Below are positions 50,115-58,219 of a stretch of 64,000 bases of DNA, in pieces. The notes beneath the pieces were generated by a model. It worked only from the letters and a program-made list of their open reading frames with translations, searched no databases and was not told the origin of the DNA. Made by a program: the position numbers and the translations under genes. Every line of letters starts with the position of its first letter. The first letter of the stretch is position 1. This DNA comes from CAIQPS01 sp963783835 (GTDB lineage: Bacteria; Actinomycetota; Thermoleophilia; RBG-16-64-13). The stretch covers positions 124,001-188,000 of the forward strand of contig CAWAOX010000014.1 of assembly GCA_963783835.1 (NCBI GenBank). The letters are read 5' to 3'.

Positions 50115-52010
50115 CTATCCCGCGCCGAAGCCGCCTCCGCCGCCGCCGCCAGAGAACCCGCCACTAAAGCCGCCGCCTCCGCCACCGCCGCCGCCGAAGG
50201 AACCGCGACCCGAACCGGTGCTCGAGGGCGCCGACGTCAGCACGCTCGACACGTGGCCGAGACTATTGAAAAGACCGTCCGAGATGGTATCCAGGCCGAA
50301 GCCGCCGCCAGGCAGGCCGGCGCCTCCGCCCCCGCCGCTCATGCCTCCACCGATGCCGCCGCCCACGGGACCGCCGCTCATGCCGCCGCCAAAGGAACCG
50401 TCAGTCGACATGGGGATGAAGATGGGCGGGTGATACCAAGTAGGCGAGGGGACGTTCAGACCTTCGAAGCGGCGCACCCACTGCCGTTCCACACCGAAAG
50501 CTATGGCGTAGGCCAGGTATTTCTCGAAGCTGTCCTTAGCCGATTCCATGTCCTGGAAGCGAGTGAGATCGTGCAAGTAGTTGCGGAACGCTTCCCATTT
50601 TCGCTGCTCTTGAGCTCCTGAGGCCGTCCGCTGCGGCATGAAGGGAGCAAAGGACCAGACGATGATCACCGAGATGATGGAGCCGAACAGGAAGTATCCC
50701 CACCCGCCGATGTCGGCGAAGGCGAAGATGGCCGTCAACACGCCCAGGACGACCCCAGCGAGAAAGCCAAAGGCCAGCCAACGTGAGCGCACGCTTTTGG
50801 GATTGCGGAAGAACAGTCCTGCCGTGACCACTTCGTCGTATACCTGCAGGACGATGGGCTGCACGTGGGTGTAGAAGTGGTTCCGCAACTCCTTGGTGGT
50901 CACTTGGTCGGGGTGCCCGCTGTCGAATAGCGCGGTGGCCACGCTCTGCTCGAACCCCTTGAGGCCGTCGAAGGACTTGTTCCGGGTGAAGATGGTTTCA
51001 GCTCGGGCGCTGCTGCCCTCGTCTTTCATATCGGTGATCTCGAGATAGCCACGCCTCGCCAGATCGACGATGGTCGCGATCACCTCTTTGGTGTCGACCT
51101 TCTCGTCGATGAGGGCGCCGACCAACCCCGGCGCGAGGTTGGATGGAGGCTCGCTCACGTAGCTCGCGTAGATCTTGGAAGGGTCGTCACGGCCGCGCTG
51201 GCGCCAGATCAAGAGCATGCCCAGAAAGAACAGGACGGGGAGGACCAGACCGAGTTTGGGCAGAATGAACGCACCGACGCGCCGGGCGGTCCACGTGTAC
51301 GTGACCACGTCCTTCGGGAACGCGACCCCGATCCAGAATTCCGTGTACGCCGGGATGTTGGTGGCTTCGTACACCATGGTCGAGGGAGCCGGAGAGGTGA
51401 CCGTGGGGTCGACACTGCCGCCGGTCTGGACCACCTGTTTCATCTGGTCCGAAGGCACCGCGCCGGGTATCTTGACCGTCACCCGGGCGGCCGCGATGTC
51501 GACGGGAGTCTCCGCATCGAACACGTGCCACCAGAACTCGTCCTGGGGGTCGTAGAACTGGACCGTACTCTTGGCCCGATAGTGGAAGGTCCACGTGGCC
51601 GAGGTGTCGGTGAGGTCGAAGTTCACCTGGACGACCTTCCGGCCGCCCACGTCACTGACGCTGTACGTGCCCGGCGTATCCCCCTCGGAAAGCTGGACCC
51701 CGTTCGAGTCGTAGACCCGTATGTCGGTCAAGCCGTCAGTGTTGTCGGTGGGGATGGCTCGGGTGACGAAGTGGTAGTTGCCGCTGAAGTAGAAGGTGAC
51801 CTTCTCGTCGATCACCGCGTCGCCGTTGACCTGCACGTCCATGGTCGCGTCGAGGTTGTCGATACGCCAGTCCTTGGCCTGCGCCTGCGACGCGGGTGAG
51901 ACGAACAGGAACGCGAGCGCGCAGAGGGCGACCAGCAGGGCGAAAGCCCCGGCGCGGCGCGCGAAGACGCCGCGCCGCCGAGCCGTCATGGTAAGAGGCA
52001 TAGAGGTCAC
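50115..52010 (-). CDS. DUF2207-domain membrane protein
   Basis: A 631-aa protein. A signal-like N-terminal helix (FALLVALCALAFLFVSPASQ), the DUF2207 extracytoplasmic domain (WRIDNLDATMDVQVNGDAVI, YFSGNYHFVTRAIPTDN), a TM near 245-270, a cytosolic region (VDTKEVIATIVDLARRGYLE), a further TM pair near 415-455, and a Gly-rich C-terminal tail that is probably disordered. DUF2207 proteins have unknown function. The start overlaps the stop of the SPFH gene by four bases or more, so it is translationally coupled. Confidence 0.8.
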   Translation of the reverse strand: MTSMPLTMTARRRGVFARRAGAFALLVALCALAFLFVSPASQAQAKDWRIDNLDATMDVQVNGDAVIDEKVTFYFSGNYHFVTRAIPTDNTDGLTDIRVYDSNGVQLSEGDTPGTYSVSDVGGRKVVQVNFDLTDTSATWTFHYRAKSTVQFYDPQDEFWWHVFDAETPVDIAAARVTVKIPGAVPSDQMKQVVQTGGSVDPTVTSPAPSTMVYEATNIPAYTEFWIGVAFPKDVVTYTWTARRVGAFILPKLGLVLPVLFFLGMLLIWRQRGRDDPSKIYASYVSEPPSNLAPGLVGALIDEKVDTKEVIATIVDLARRGYLEITDMKDEGSSARAETIFTRNKSFDGLKGFEQSVATALFDSGHPDQVTTKELRNHFYTHVQPIVLQVYDEVVTAGLFFRNPKSVRSRWLAFGFLAGVVLGVLTAIFAFADIGGWGYFLFGSIISVIIVWSFAPFMPQRTASGAQEQRKWEAFRNYLHDLTRFQDMESAKDSFEKYLAYAIAFGVERQWVRRFEGLNVPSPTWYHPPIFIPMSTDGSFGGGMSGGPVGGGIGGGMSGGGGGAGLPGGGFGLDTISDGLFNSLGHVSSVLTSAPSSTGSGRGSFGGGGGGGGGFSGGFSGGGGGGGFGAG

Positions 52011-53131
52011 TTCGTCTCTTCTTCGGCCTTCTCGCCGGCATCGGTCTCGGCCTCGGTAGAATCGCCTGCCGGCGCCGCCCCGCCCATCTGGTTACCGCAG
52101 TTGGGGCAGAACTTCGAATCGGCGGGGCCGGTGGCTCCACACTTCGAACAAGTGGCCGTCGCGCTCAGGTCGTGGCCGCAGTTGGGGCAGAACTTGCTGC
52201 CGAAGGGCACATCGGTCTTGCAGTTGGGGCAGCGCACCTTCGGCTGCGCCCCGCCGGCCATGGCCTGCTGCAGCATCCCCGGGATCATCATGCCCAGGCC
52301 GGCGCCTGTCCCGAGCCCCAGGCCGGCGGCCGCCGCCGTGCCCACTGTGCTCCCGTCGCCTCCGCCGCCGCCCGCGCCGCCTTTTGCCAGGTCGCCGATG
52401 GCCTGCGCCGCTTTGTACTGGAAGTAACGGTCCATGCCTCCGACGGCTTCCATGCCCGAGCGTTCGTCGATGCGTTTCTGCACATCCTCCGGCGGAGTGA
52501 TGGCGTTGATGACGAAGTCCACCATCGCCAGTCCGTATTGGGCGAAGTCATCCTTGATCCGCGCTTTTAGCCCGGCGCCCAGTTCATCGAAGTATCGAGG
52601 CAGGTCGAGCACCGAGTCGAGAGTCTCGCCGAGGATGTCCGACAGACGGCCTATGATCACGCCGCGAAGGAAATCCTCGATCTGATAGTTGGTGAAGATC
52701 CCCCGGGTGCCGACGATCTTGACCACGAACAGCTTGGGGTCGGTGATCTGGAACGTGAAGATCCCGTTGGAGCGCAGCCGGATCATCTTGAACTCGGAAT
52801 CCCGGAACAAGATGGGCTCCGCGGTTCCCCACTTGAGGTCGGTGAACGTCCGCTGGCTGACGAAGTAGGCCTCACACCGAAACGGAGTGTCACCGAACAG
52901 CGGGGTGGTGATGGCCGCGGTCAGCAGGGGTATATTCTGGGTGGCCAGGGTGTGCCGGCCCGCCCCGAAGACATCGTACGCCTTGCCGTCGCGGAAGAAG
53001 ACCGCCCACTGGCTCTCGCGGACGATCAGTTGCGAGCCCACCTTGAACTCGCCCGAGCCCTGCTCGGGGATGCGGTGGACCATCTCAGCGCCTAGTTCAT
53101 CGACGTACTCGATGAGGTCCATCAGGGCCAT
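52007..53131 (-). CDS. SPFH/band-7-like protein with C-terminal zinc ribbons (YdjI-like)
   Basis: A 374-aa protein. Residues 1-240 are an SPFH-like fold (RESQWAVFFRDGKAYDVFGA, TFQITDPKLFVVKIVGTRGI, DELGAGLKARIKDDFAQYGL), then a Gly-rich linker (about 250-290) and two double zinc ribbons (CPNCKTDVPFGSKFCPNCGH and CSKCGATGPADSKFCPNCGN). It resembles Bacillus YdjI, annotated as virion-core-like and linked to PspA-type membrane stress. The operon adds DUF2207 and zinc-ribbon membrane partners. Confidence 0.82.
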   Translation of the reverse strand: MALMDLIEYVDELGAEMVHRIPEQGSGEFKVGSQLIVRESQWAVFFRDGKAYDVFGAGRHTLATQNIPLLTAAITTPLFGDTPFRCEAYFVSQRTFTDLKWGTAEPILFRDSEFKMIRLRSNGIFTFQITDPKLFVVKIVGTRGIFTNYQIEDFLRGVIIGRLSDILGETLDSVLDLPRYFDELGAGLKARIKDDFAQYGLAMVDFVINAITPPEDVQKRIDERSGMEAVGGMDRYFQYKAAQAIGDLAKGGAGGGGGDGSTVGTAAAAGLGLGTGAGLGMMIPGMLQQAMAGGAQPKVRCPNCKTDVPFGSKFCPNCGHDLSATATCSKCGATGPADSKFCPNCGNQMGGAAPAGDSTEAETDAGEKAEEETK

Positions 53132-53134
53132 CGG

Positions 53135-53650
53135 TTACCTCCCTGCTCCGGTGATGAGTGTCTCGCGGTCGGAAAACTGCGTATCGAGGGCTTCGATCTT
53201 GTCGTCCAGCAAGCTGATATCGCTCTTGAGTGAGGGGCTGTCGGCGCTCAGAGCGGCAGCCAAGGACTCCACTTCGCCGACCGCCGTCGTCAGTTGCTTG
53301 TCGAACTCGTAGAGTTGGTCGAGTATCGGCTCGTCCACTTTGTCGGTGTCGAAGAGGCCGGCGTAGCCGTAGTCGGCAAACCGGATGCGGTCGGCCACCG
53401 TGTGCAGCCTGCGGGTGGTGACATCGACCGGGCCCAGGGAGTTCAGGTCGCCCCGATTGACCAGGTCGAGCTTGAGGTCGTCCAGCTTCTGCCTGGCCGT
53501 ATCGAGACGCTCGGCCACGTAGAGCCTTTGCGTCTTGTCGGCCTCGCGGCGCAGTTCCTTCTCCTTGTAGCCTTTGTAACCGGGGATGTGCTCGGCCATC
53601 CGCTCAAACCAGTTCTTGCTTTCGTCGATGCGATCATCTATCCCGGCCAC
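53135..53650 (-). CDS. Helical protein of the SPFH operon, unknown function
   Basis: A 171-aa charged protein: IDDRIDESKNWFERMAEHIP, GYKGYKEKELRREADKTQRL and many Asp/Glu-Leu heptads imply coiled coils, without TM helices. No named family is certain; PspA-like helical partners of YdjI-type operons are the nearest comparison. GTG 53650 is chosen because GGAAAGGGGAGA precedes it. Four bases separate its stop from the SPFH start. Confidence 0.65.
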   Translation of the reverse strand: MAGIDDRIDESKNWFERMAEHIPGYKGYKEKELRREADKTQRLYVAERLDTARQKLDDLKLDLVNRGDLNSLGPVDVTTRRLHTVADRIRFADYGYAGLFDTDKVDEPILDQLYEFDKQLTTAVGEVESLAAALSADSPSLKSDISLLDDKIEALDTQFSDRETLITGAGR

Positions 53651-53696
53651 TGTCTCCCCTTTCCTAGGGCCGGCGCCCCCGCGCCGCGCCACGACT

Positions 53697-54497
53697 CTAA
53701 GCTACCAGACCATCGAACTCGCGCAACAGCAATCTCCAATTCGATTCATGGATATAGCGAGGGTCCCACACGGCCGGTAAGAACAGGAGCTCTTCTTCTC
53801 CCGGCTCCAGCCCCATGTCGGCCGAGTGCAGTTCGCGGGCTTCCCGCGCTTCGATAGCCATGTAGATGAAATGAGCCAGTCCCCACGCCTCTCTCCGCCC
53901 GATGAGTATCGGAGAGACGGCCTCGAAGCCCGGCGTGTCGGCAAGAGAGCCGCTCTGCGGGGGGATAGGGGAGCCGCTCTGCCCTGCGATGGGCGACACT
54001 TCGGTCATGGCTTCCGCGAGGACCGGCCACCGGCCGGGACTTGACGGAGCCCCGGAAGCCAGCTGAAGCGCGGGCTGCATCTCGGTGAGCCTCACACCGA
54101 TCCTCTGGACGACCGGTCGCGCCATCGAGAAGGCGGGTACGTAGATATAGGCGGGCCCGGGGGCGGCCGCTCGTCGGACGCGTTCCCAGACAGGGTCATC
54201 ACCAGCGGCGGCATTCGGCAGGAGACGCCAGACCGCAAGGTGGCGGACCGGCCCCGACACGGCAAGCTCGGTGGTGACGGCCGCCGTCAGGGCCGCAAAA
54301 GGGCTCAGCCCGCTCTCCCGCACTTCGTGGACCTGGCCGCAGCCGGGACAGACGAACATGGCCGCCTCGTCCCCCCCGGCCAACGGAAATCCGCAGTGGA
54401 TACAAAGCAGAGGGATCAGATCAACTGGAAAAGGGCTCGTGGTATTCCACCTTCCCGCCCCCCGGGGACCTGAGAACCAGTAGGATCGCAGCCACAC
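53697..54497 (-). CDS. Zinc-ribbon protein of unknown function
   Basis: The frame is up to 266 aa. CIHCGFPL and FVCPGCGQVHEV form a zinc ribbon after about residue 30, followed by a mixed alpha/beta region (LAVWRLLPN, AYIYVPAFSMARPVVQRIG, WGLAHFIYMAIEAREA). The GTG start at 54497 overlaps the previous gene by 77 bp; a shorter CTG-initiated form starting near 54415 would begin just after that gene's stop, so the start is uncertain. It lies in the zinc-ribbon operon. Confidence 0.6.
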   Translation of the reverse strand: MWLRSYWFSGPRGAGRWNTTSPFPVDLIPLLCIHCGFPLAGGDEAAMFVCPGCGQVHEVRESGLSPFAALTAAVTTELAVSGPVRHLAVWRLLPNAAAGDDPVWERVRRAAAPGPAYIYVPAFSMARPVVQRIGVRLTEMQPALQLASGAPSSPGRWPVLAEAMTEVSPIAGQSGSPIPPQSGSLADTPGFEAVSPILIGRREAWGLAHFIYMAIEAREARELHSADMGLEPGEEELLFLPAVWDPRYIHESNWRLLLREFDGLVA

Positions 54498-55674
54498 ACA
54501 CTATAACGGCTAGGAAGACGGTTGGCACGCGCACCGCGTCTACCACGGATCCCAGCCACAGCGCGAGGACGGCGACCGCGACCAGCGCGGCGATCCTGAG
54601 GCCCAAGGATGGGGTGAGCCGCCCTTCTCTGGCAGGCGCGCCTGCGGAGTTGACTCCGCCGTTCTGAGCGTCCACCACTATCCGGTATGGTCGCCCTCCC
54701 GCCTGATAGTCCACAAGCCAGAGGGGATAGTAGAGCAGGGTCAGGGATTCCCTCAGGATGAGCATGCGACTCTGGGGGTCGGCCGCCCCACTGGCCGGCT
54801 GGAGCGCCAACTTCCTGCCGCGCTCCACGATCTCGGCGGCGGTCCCCCGCGGTTCCATGACGGTCGAGGAGGGATCGACTTCGCCGGCTATCAGGGGAAG
54901 CAGTAACTCGCGCCCGCTGAAGCGGGGACGGGTGGCGCCCAGCGCGGAAACGTCGCAGGCCGCCTGAAAGAAGCGGCGCTCTTGGAGGTGGGGTTCATGG
55001 AAGGGCTCCTCGACAAGAGCCAGGTCGAGCCGCTCGTTCCCCTCTTCCTCGGTGACGAGGTGGTATCGGGTGCGGAGCTTCGTGCCGGACTCCCACCCTG
55101 CGATGAGAGCTTTGTGCTCCCAGATGGGTACGTGCACGAGCCGCGCCCGCATCACCAAGACCGCGCGGGCCCGCTGCGCGATCCCCGGATACTCGCGCAG
55201 CCACCTGCCCGCTGTGGCGAGCGCTTGCGCTCTTTCGACCTTCTGGGGAAACAACCAGCGCGACAGGCCGCCGCCGCCCGTGACAAGAACGCGGACGCCG
55301 CAGTGCCCGCAAAGAAGGATCCGGCGGCCGGCCCGCACACTCAGGGGGCCGGCACACTGGGGACATGACACCGAATGGAGCACCTGCTCTTCGGCCACCG
55401 ACCGGGCGCCACTCTGGGTCGGCAGGCCGCCCTGCTCCGTCGCCGGCGCGCCGCCGCCGGGCTGGGCGACCTCCGGATCGCTGCCGGCGGTGAAAGGATC
55501 GCCCTCCATCTCCCGCCGGAGCGGCCCCCACTCGTCTTCACGTCTCGGCAGTTCCCGGCTGAGATTGGATCCGCAGAAGGGGCAGACCGCCAGATCGGCG
55601 TAGTCGGGCAGGGTCACGGGAGCCCCGCACTGGGGGCAGGTGGCAAGCCGGCTGTTGTCAGATGATCCAGACAT
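54421..55674 (-). CDS. Zinc-ribbon membrane protein of unknown function
   Basis: A 417-aa protein with two zinc ribbons: CPQCGAPVTL...CPFCGSNL at the N-terminus and CPQCAGPLSV...CGHCGVRV near 105-130. A long globular region follows, then two C-terminal TM helices (LGLRIAALVAVAVLALWLGS, VFLAVIVCVAAILLVL). It is the promoter-proximal gene of the leftward operon that includes the SPFH and DUF2207 proteins. The family is not recognised further. Confidence 0.7.
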   Translation of the reverse strand: MSGSSDNSRLATCPQCGAPVTLPDYADLAVCPFCGSNLSRELPRREDEWGPLRREMEGDPFTAGSDPEVAQPGGGAPATEQGGLPTQSGARSVAEEQVLHSVSCPQCAGPLSVRAGRRILLCGHCGVRVLVTGGGGLSRWLFPQKVERAQALATAGRWLREYPGIAQRARAVLVMRARLVHVPIWEHKALIAGWESGTKLRTRYHLVTEEEGNERLDLALVEEPFHEPHLQERRFFQAACDVSALGATRPRFSGRELLLPLIAGEVDPSSTVMEPRGTAAEIVERGRKLALQPASGAADPQSRMLILRESLTLLYYPLWLVDYQAGGRPYRIVVDAQNGGVNSAGAPAREGRLTPSLGLRIAALVAVAVLALWLGSVVDAVRVPTVFLAVIVCVAAILLVLRSPGGGKVEYHEPFSS

Positions 55675-55692
55675 CCTGCTAATCTATCGGCC

Positions 55693-56544
55693 GTGGTGGC
55701 CCATACTCTTGAATCCCGTCGCGTCGCTCCCCGGGTGGTGGCGGCCGATCTCGACGGAACCCTTCTCCCTCTGCTGCTCGATGGCAGCCAGGGGTTGACT
55801 CCGCTCACCATCCAGACTGTCCACACGCTCACGGGACTCGGCATCACCACCATCCTTGTCACCGGCCGCATGTTCCGCTCGGCGGCCGCCTTCGCCGCCG
55901 AGCTCGGCCTCACCGGGCCGGTCGCGGCATACCAGGGAGCGCTCATCCGCGACGTGACGACCGGCCGCCTGCTGCACCACGACCCGCTTCCTTTGGACCT
56001 CAGCCGCGAGGTGCTCGGATTCGTGGAGCCGGAGCATCTCTCGGTGAACCTCTACGTCGATGACCAGCTGTGCGTGGAGAAAAGGTCGGAGGCGGTCGAC
56101 CGTTACGAGGTTCTCTCGAAGATGAAGGCTATCGTGGTGGGCAGACTGCTCGACTACATCGACCAGCCGACCACCAAGATGGGCATCGGCGGCCCGCCGG
56201 CCGCGCTGGATGCGTTGCAGCACAGGCTGCGGGTACATTTCGGCGAGCGGCTGATCGCGGTGAAGACCTGGCCGTTCTTCCTGGAGATCACCAACCCCAC
56301 GGCCACCAAGGCCCGGGCGCTCGAGATCCTGGGACAACACCTGGGCTTCGAGGCAAGGGACGTGTTGGCCTTCGGCGATTCATACAACGACGCCGACATG
56401 CTCTCGTGGGCGGGCACCGGCGTGGCGATGGCTGGAGCGCCGCCGGAGGTGATCGAAGCCGCCGACGAGACGTGCGGACCGGTCGAAGCCGACGGGGTGG
56501 CCCGCTACCTTATGCGGCAGCCCTGGTTCCCGGGCGTCGGCTGA
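55693..56544 (+). CDS. HAD-superfamily (Cof-type) phosphatase
   Basis: A 283-aa hydrolase of the Cof/YbiV group that dephosphorylates small sugar or nucleotide phosphates. VVAADLDGTLLPLLLDG carries the nucleophile Asp pair, TTILVTGRMFRSA the motif II Thr, and VLAFGDSYNDADMLSWAG the motif IV Gly-Asp-x3-Asp. A cap domain lies between (about 85-190). GTG 55693 lies 18 bp from the divergent zinc-ribbon gene start, so the two share a promoter region. Confidence 0.9.
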   Translation: MVAHTLESRRVAPRVVAADLDGTLLPLLLDGSQGLTPLTIQTVHTLTGLGITTILVTGRMFRSAAAFAAELGLTGPVAAYQGALIRDVTTGRLLHHDPLPLDLSREVLGFVEPEHLSVNLYVDDQLCVEKRSEAVDRYEVLSKMKAIVVGRLLDYIDQPTTKMGIGGPPAALDALQHRLRVHFGERLIAVKTWPFFLEITNPTATKARALEILGQHLGFEARDVLAFGDSYNDADMLSWAGTGVAMAGAPPEVIEAADETCGPVEADGVARYLMRQPWFPGVG

Positions 56545-56608
56545 TGGCCCCCGGCTCAGGCGCGGCGTTAGGCGTTGCTACTGCGCCTGGGCGCGCAGGC
56601 CGCGGCGC

Positions 56609-57754
56609 CTAGGCGAACCGCAGAAGCGCCGCGACTCCGCCCATCTCGTCCAGCGCCGGGATCTCCTCCGCCACTTCCACCCTGCTGTTCTGCAGTATGG
56701 CCAGACGCACCAGCTCTCCGACCGCGTCGGAGATCGGCACCGGCGCCCCTCCGCACAGCGGGCACTGTTCGACCCGGGTGAGACCCGCCCAATCACAATC
56801 CGGGCATCTCCATCCCGGGGGCCGGTAATTCCGGTCCACCACCATGGTCTGGATCTGCCCGCGTTGAAGGCCACCCAGCACCTCGTCGAACCCGGCCGCC
56901 CCGTGGCCGTTCGCACCCAGACCCTCCTTGATGCGCCCCATCAGCTGCACCAGCTCCCGGTCCCGGGCCTCGTTCGCGGCCGCCCGGGCGTTCACCAGCA
57001 TCTGGTGCGGCGTGACGGCAGCGTCGAAGGGGATCTCGGCCAGCACCTTGGGGGCGACAGGCGGGGGAAGGGCGCGCCGGAAGGCGCTGGCGATGTCGTG
57101 CTGGGCGCAGAGGACGACGCGTCTGGCCGGCGACTCTTCCAGCCATTTGGCCAGCGTTCCGGCGACTTCCTTGTGGTGAAGCTCGACGAGCGAATCCTGC
57201 CGGGCCGCTGCGAAGTAGTCCTTGACTGAGAGCTCGCCCGTCTCCCGGTCGCTCGTCCGGAGCCACGGCCCGGTGAGGTCGTCTTCCTTGACTACGCCCC
57301 ATTCGTCGACGAGATAGAGACTCGACTCGTCCCGGCTCACCCGGGCGACGATGAACGGCTCGAGCAGGGACAGCGCGTGCACCACGGGCCGCACGTAAGG
57401 AGAGGGCTCGAAGACCATCCGGTTGACCAGACGGAAGGGGAGTTCGATGCGCTGGTCAATCCCGCCTTCGCCGTCGGCGAAGAGGGCCAGACCCTGCGTG
57501 CGGGGCGTCAGATCGTACTGGAGGACCGCCCCGATCTCTTCGAGCTCGCCCTGAAGGATGTGCTTCTCTTCCTTGGTGGAGCTTCGCTCTGTCGTTATGC
57601 GCGTGAGCTCGCTGTTGAGAAAGGTGGGAGCAAACTGCCGCCAATCATCCAGCCGGCTGGTGGAAAGGGTGACCGTGAGGAACGCGCCGCGAGGCGCCCG
57701 GGCCGCCGCTAGGTCCCTCAGCTTCTCGGTGATGCTGGCCAGGCTGTCGATCAT
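56609..57754 (-). CDS. baeRF/VLRF1-type (eRF1-related) protein
   Basis: A 381-aa protein with the bacterial/archaeal eRF1-like layout: an N-terminal alpha/beta domain (GAFLTVTLSTSRLDDW), a middle nuclease-like domain (PFIVARVSRDESSLYLVDEW, RRVVLCAQHDIASAFRRAL), and a C-terminal L7Ae-like domain (IQTMVVDRNYRPPGW) with a zinc ribbon C-P-D-C...C-P-L-C. Related eukaryotic Vms1 hydrolyses stalled peptidyl-tRNA. A ribosome-rescue role here is inferred. It overlaps the next gene start by ATGA. Confidence 0.75.
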   Translation of the reverse strand: MIDSLASITEKLRDLAAARAPRGAFLTVTLSTSRLDDWRQFAPTFLNSELTRITTERSSTKEEKHILQGELEEIGAVLQYDLTPRTQGLALFADGEGGIDQRIELPFRLVNRMVFEPSPYVRPVVHALSLLEPFIVARVSRDESSLYLVDEWGVVKEDDLTGPWLRTSDRETGELSVKDYFAAARQDSLVELHHKEVAGTLAKWLEESPARRVVLCAQHDIASAFRRALPPPVAPKVLAEIPFDAAVTPHQMLVNARAAANEARDRELVQLMGRIKEGLGANGHGAAGFDEVLGGLQRGQIQTMVVDRNYRPPGWRCPDCDWAGLTRVEQCPLCGGAPVPISDAVGELVRLAILQNSRVEVAEEIPALDEMGGVAALLRFA

Positions 57755-58038
57755 GAGTCACCGCCTTGCTCCCCGTCCTGGACCTCAGCCGTCTCATCCG
57801 CCTCCGCGGCGGGCCTGTCGGGGTGCTCCGGCCCACGCGCGGCCTGCTGGTCGTGCATGGTCTGCTCGCGCCTCCATTTCTCCTCACGCTCCCGGAACTT
57901 GTCGACGAGGGTGGACTTCCCCTTGTCATGCGGAGTGTCCGCCATGTTCATCGTGCCCGGATCGGAAAGCGCCGCCTCCATCTTTTGGGTGGGGGTGATG
58001 GGGCGTCCGCTCGAACGCCCGACCTTCTTATCCGACAT
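57751..58038 (-). CDS. Small hydrophilic protein of unknown function
   Basis: A 95-aa protein starting MSDKKVGRSS (ATG 58038 behind AAAGGGG). Composition is charged and low in hydrophobic residues, so it is probably disordered, with a helix LVDKFREREEKWRREQTMHD in the middle and an acidic C-terminus. It precedes the baeRF gene with an ATGA overlap and may be a partner. No family is recognised. Confidence 0.6.
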   Translation of the reverse strand: MSDKKVGRSSGRPITPTQKMEAALSDPGTMNMADTPHDKGKSTLVDKFREREEKWRREQTMHDQQAARGPEHPDRPAAEADETAEVQDGEQGGDS

Positions 58039-58219
58039 GGTTTCCCCTTTCGGTCCCTTGGAAGGCATGGCCCGCGTGACGGAGCACTATGATTCTTACA
58101 TACCCTGACCAGAACCAGCATCAAACGATTGTTCCCTCTGCTATCTTTCCTATCAAGACCCTATTGTGATAAGCGACTACCACGATTGAAGGCACCCGGG
58201 CGAGTCAAGGAGTTTCTCA

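Noticed and set aside
50055..50621. A Pro/Ala-rich forward frame opposite the DUF2207 gene
   Set aside because: It is the antisense reading of the Gly-rich tail of the DUF2207 protein.
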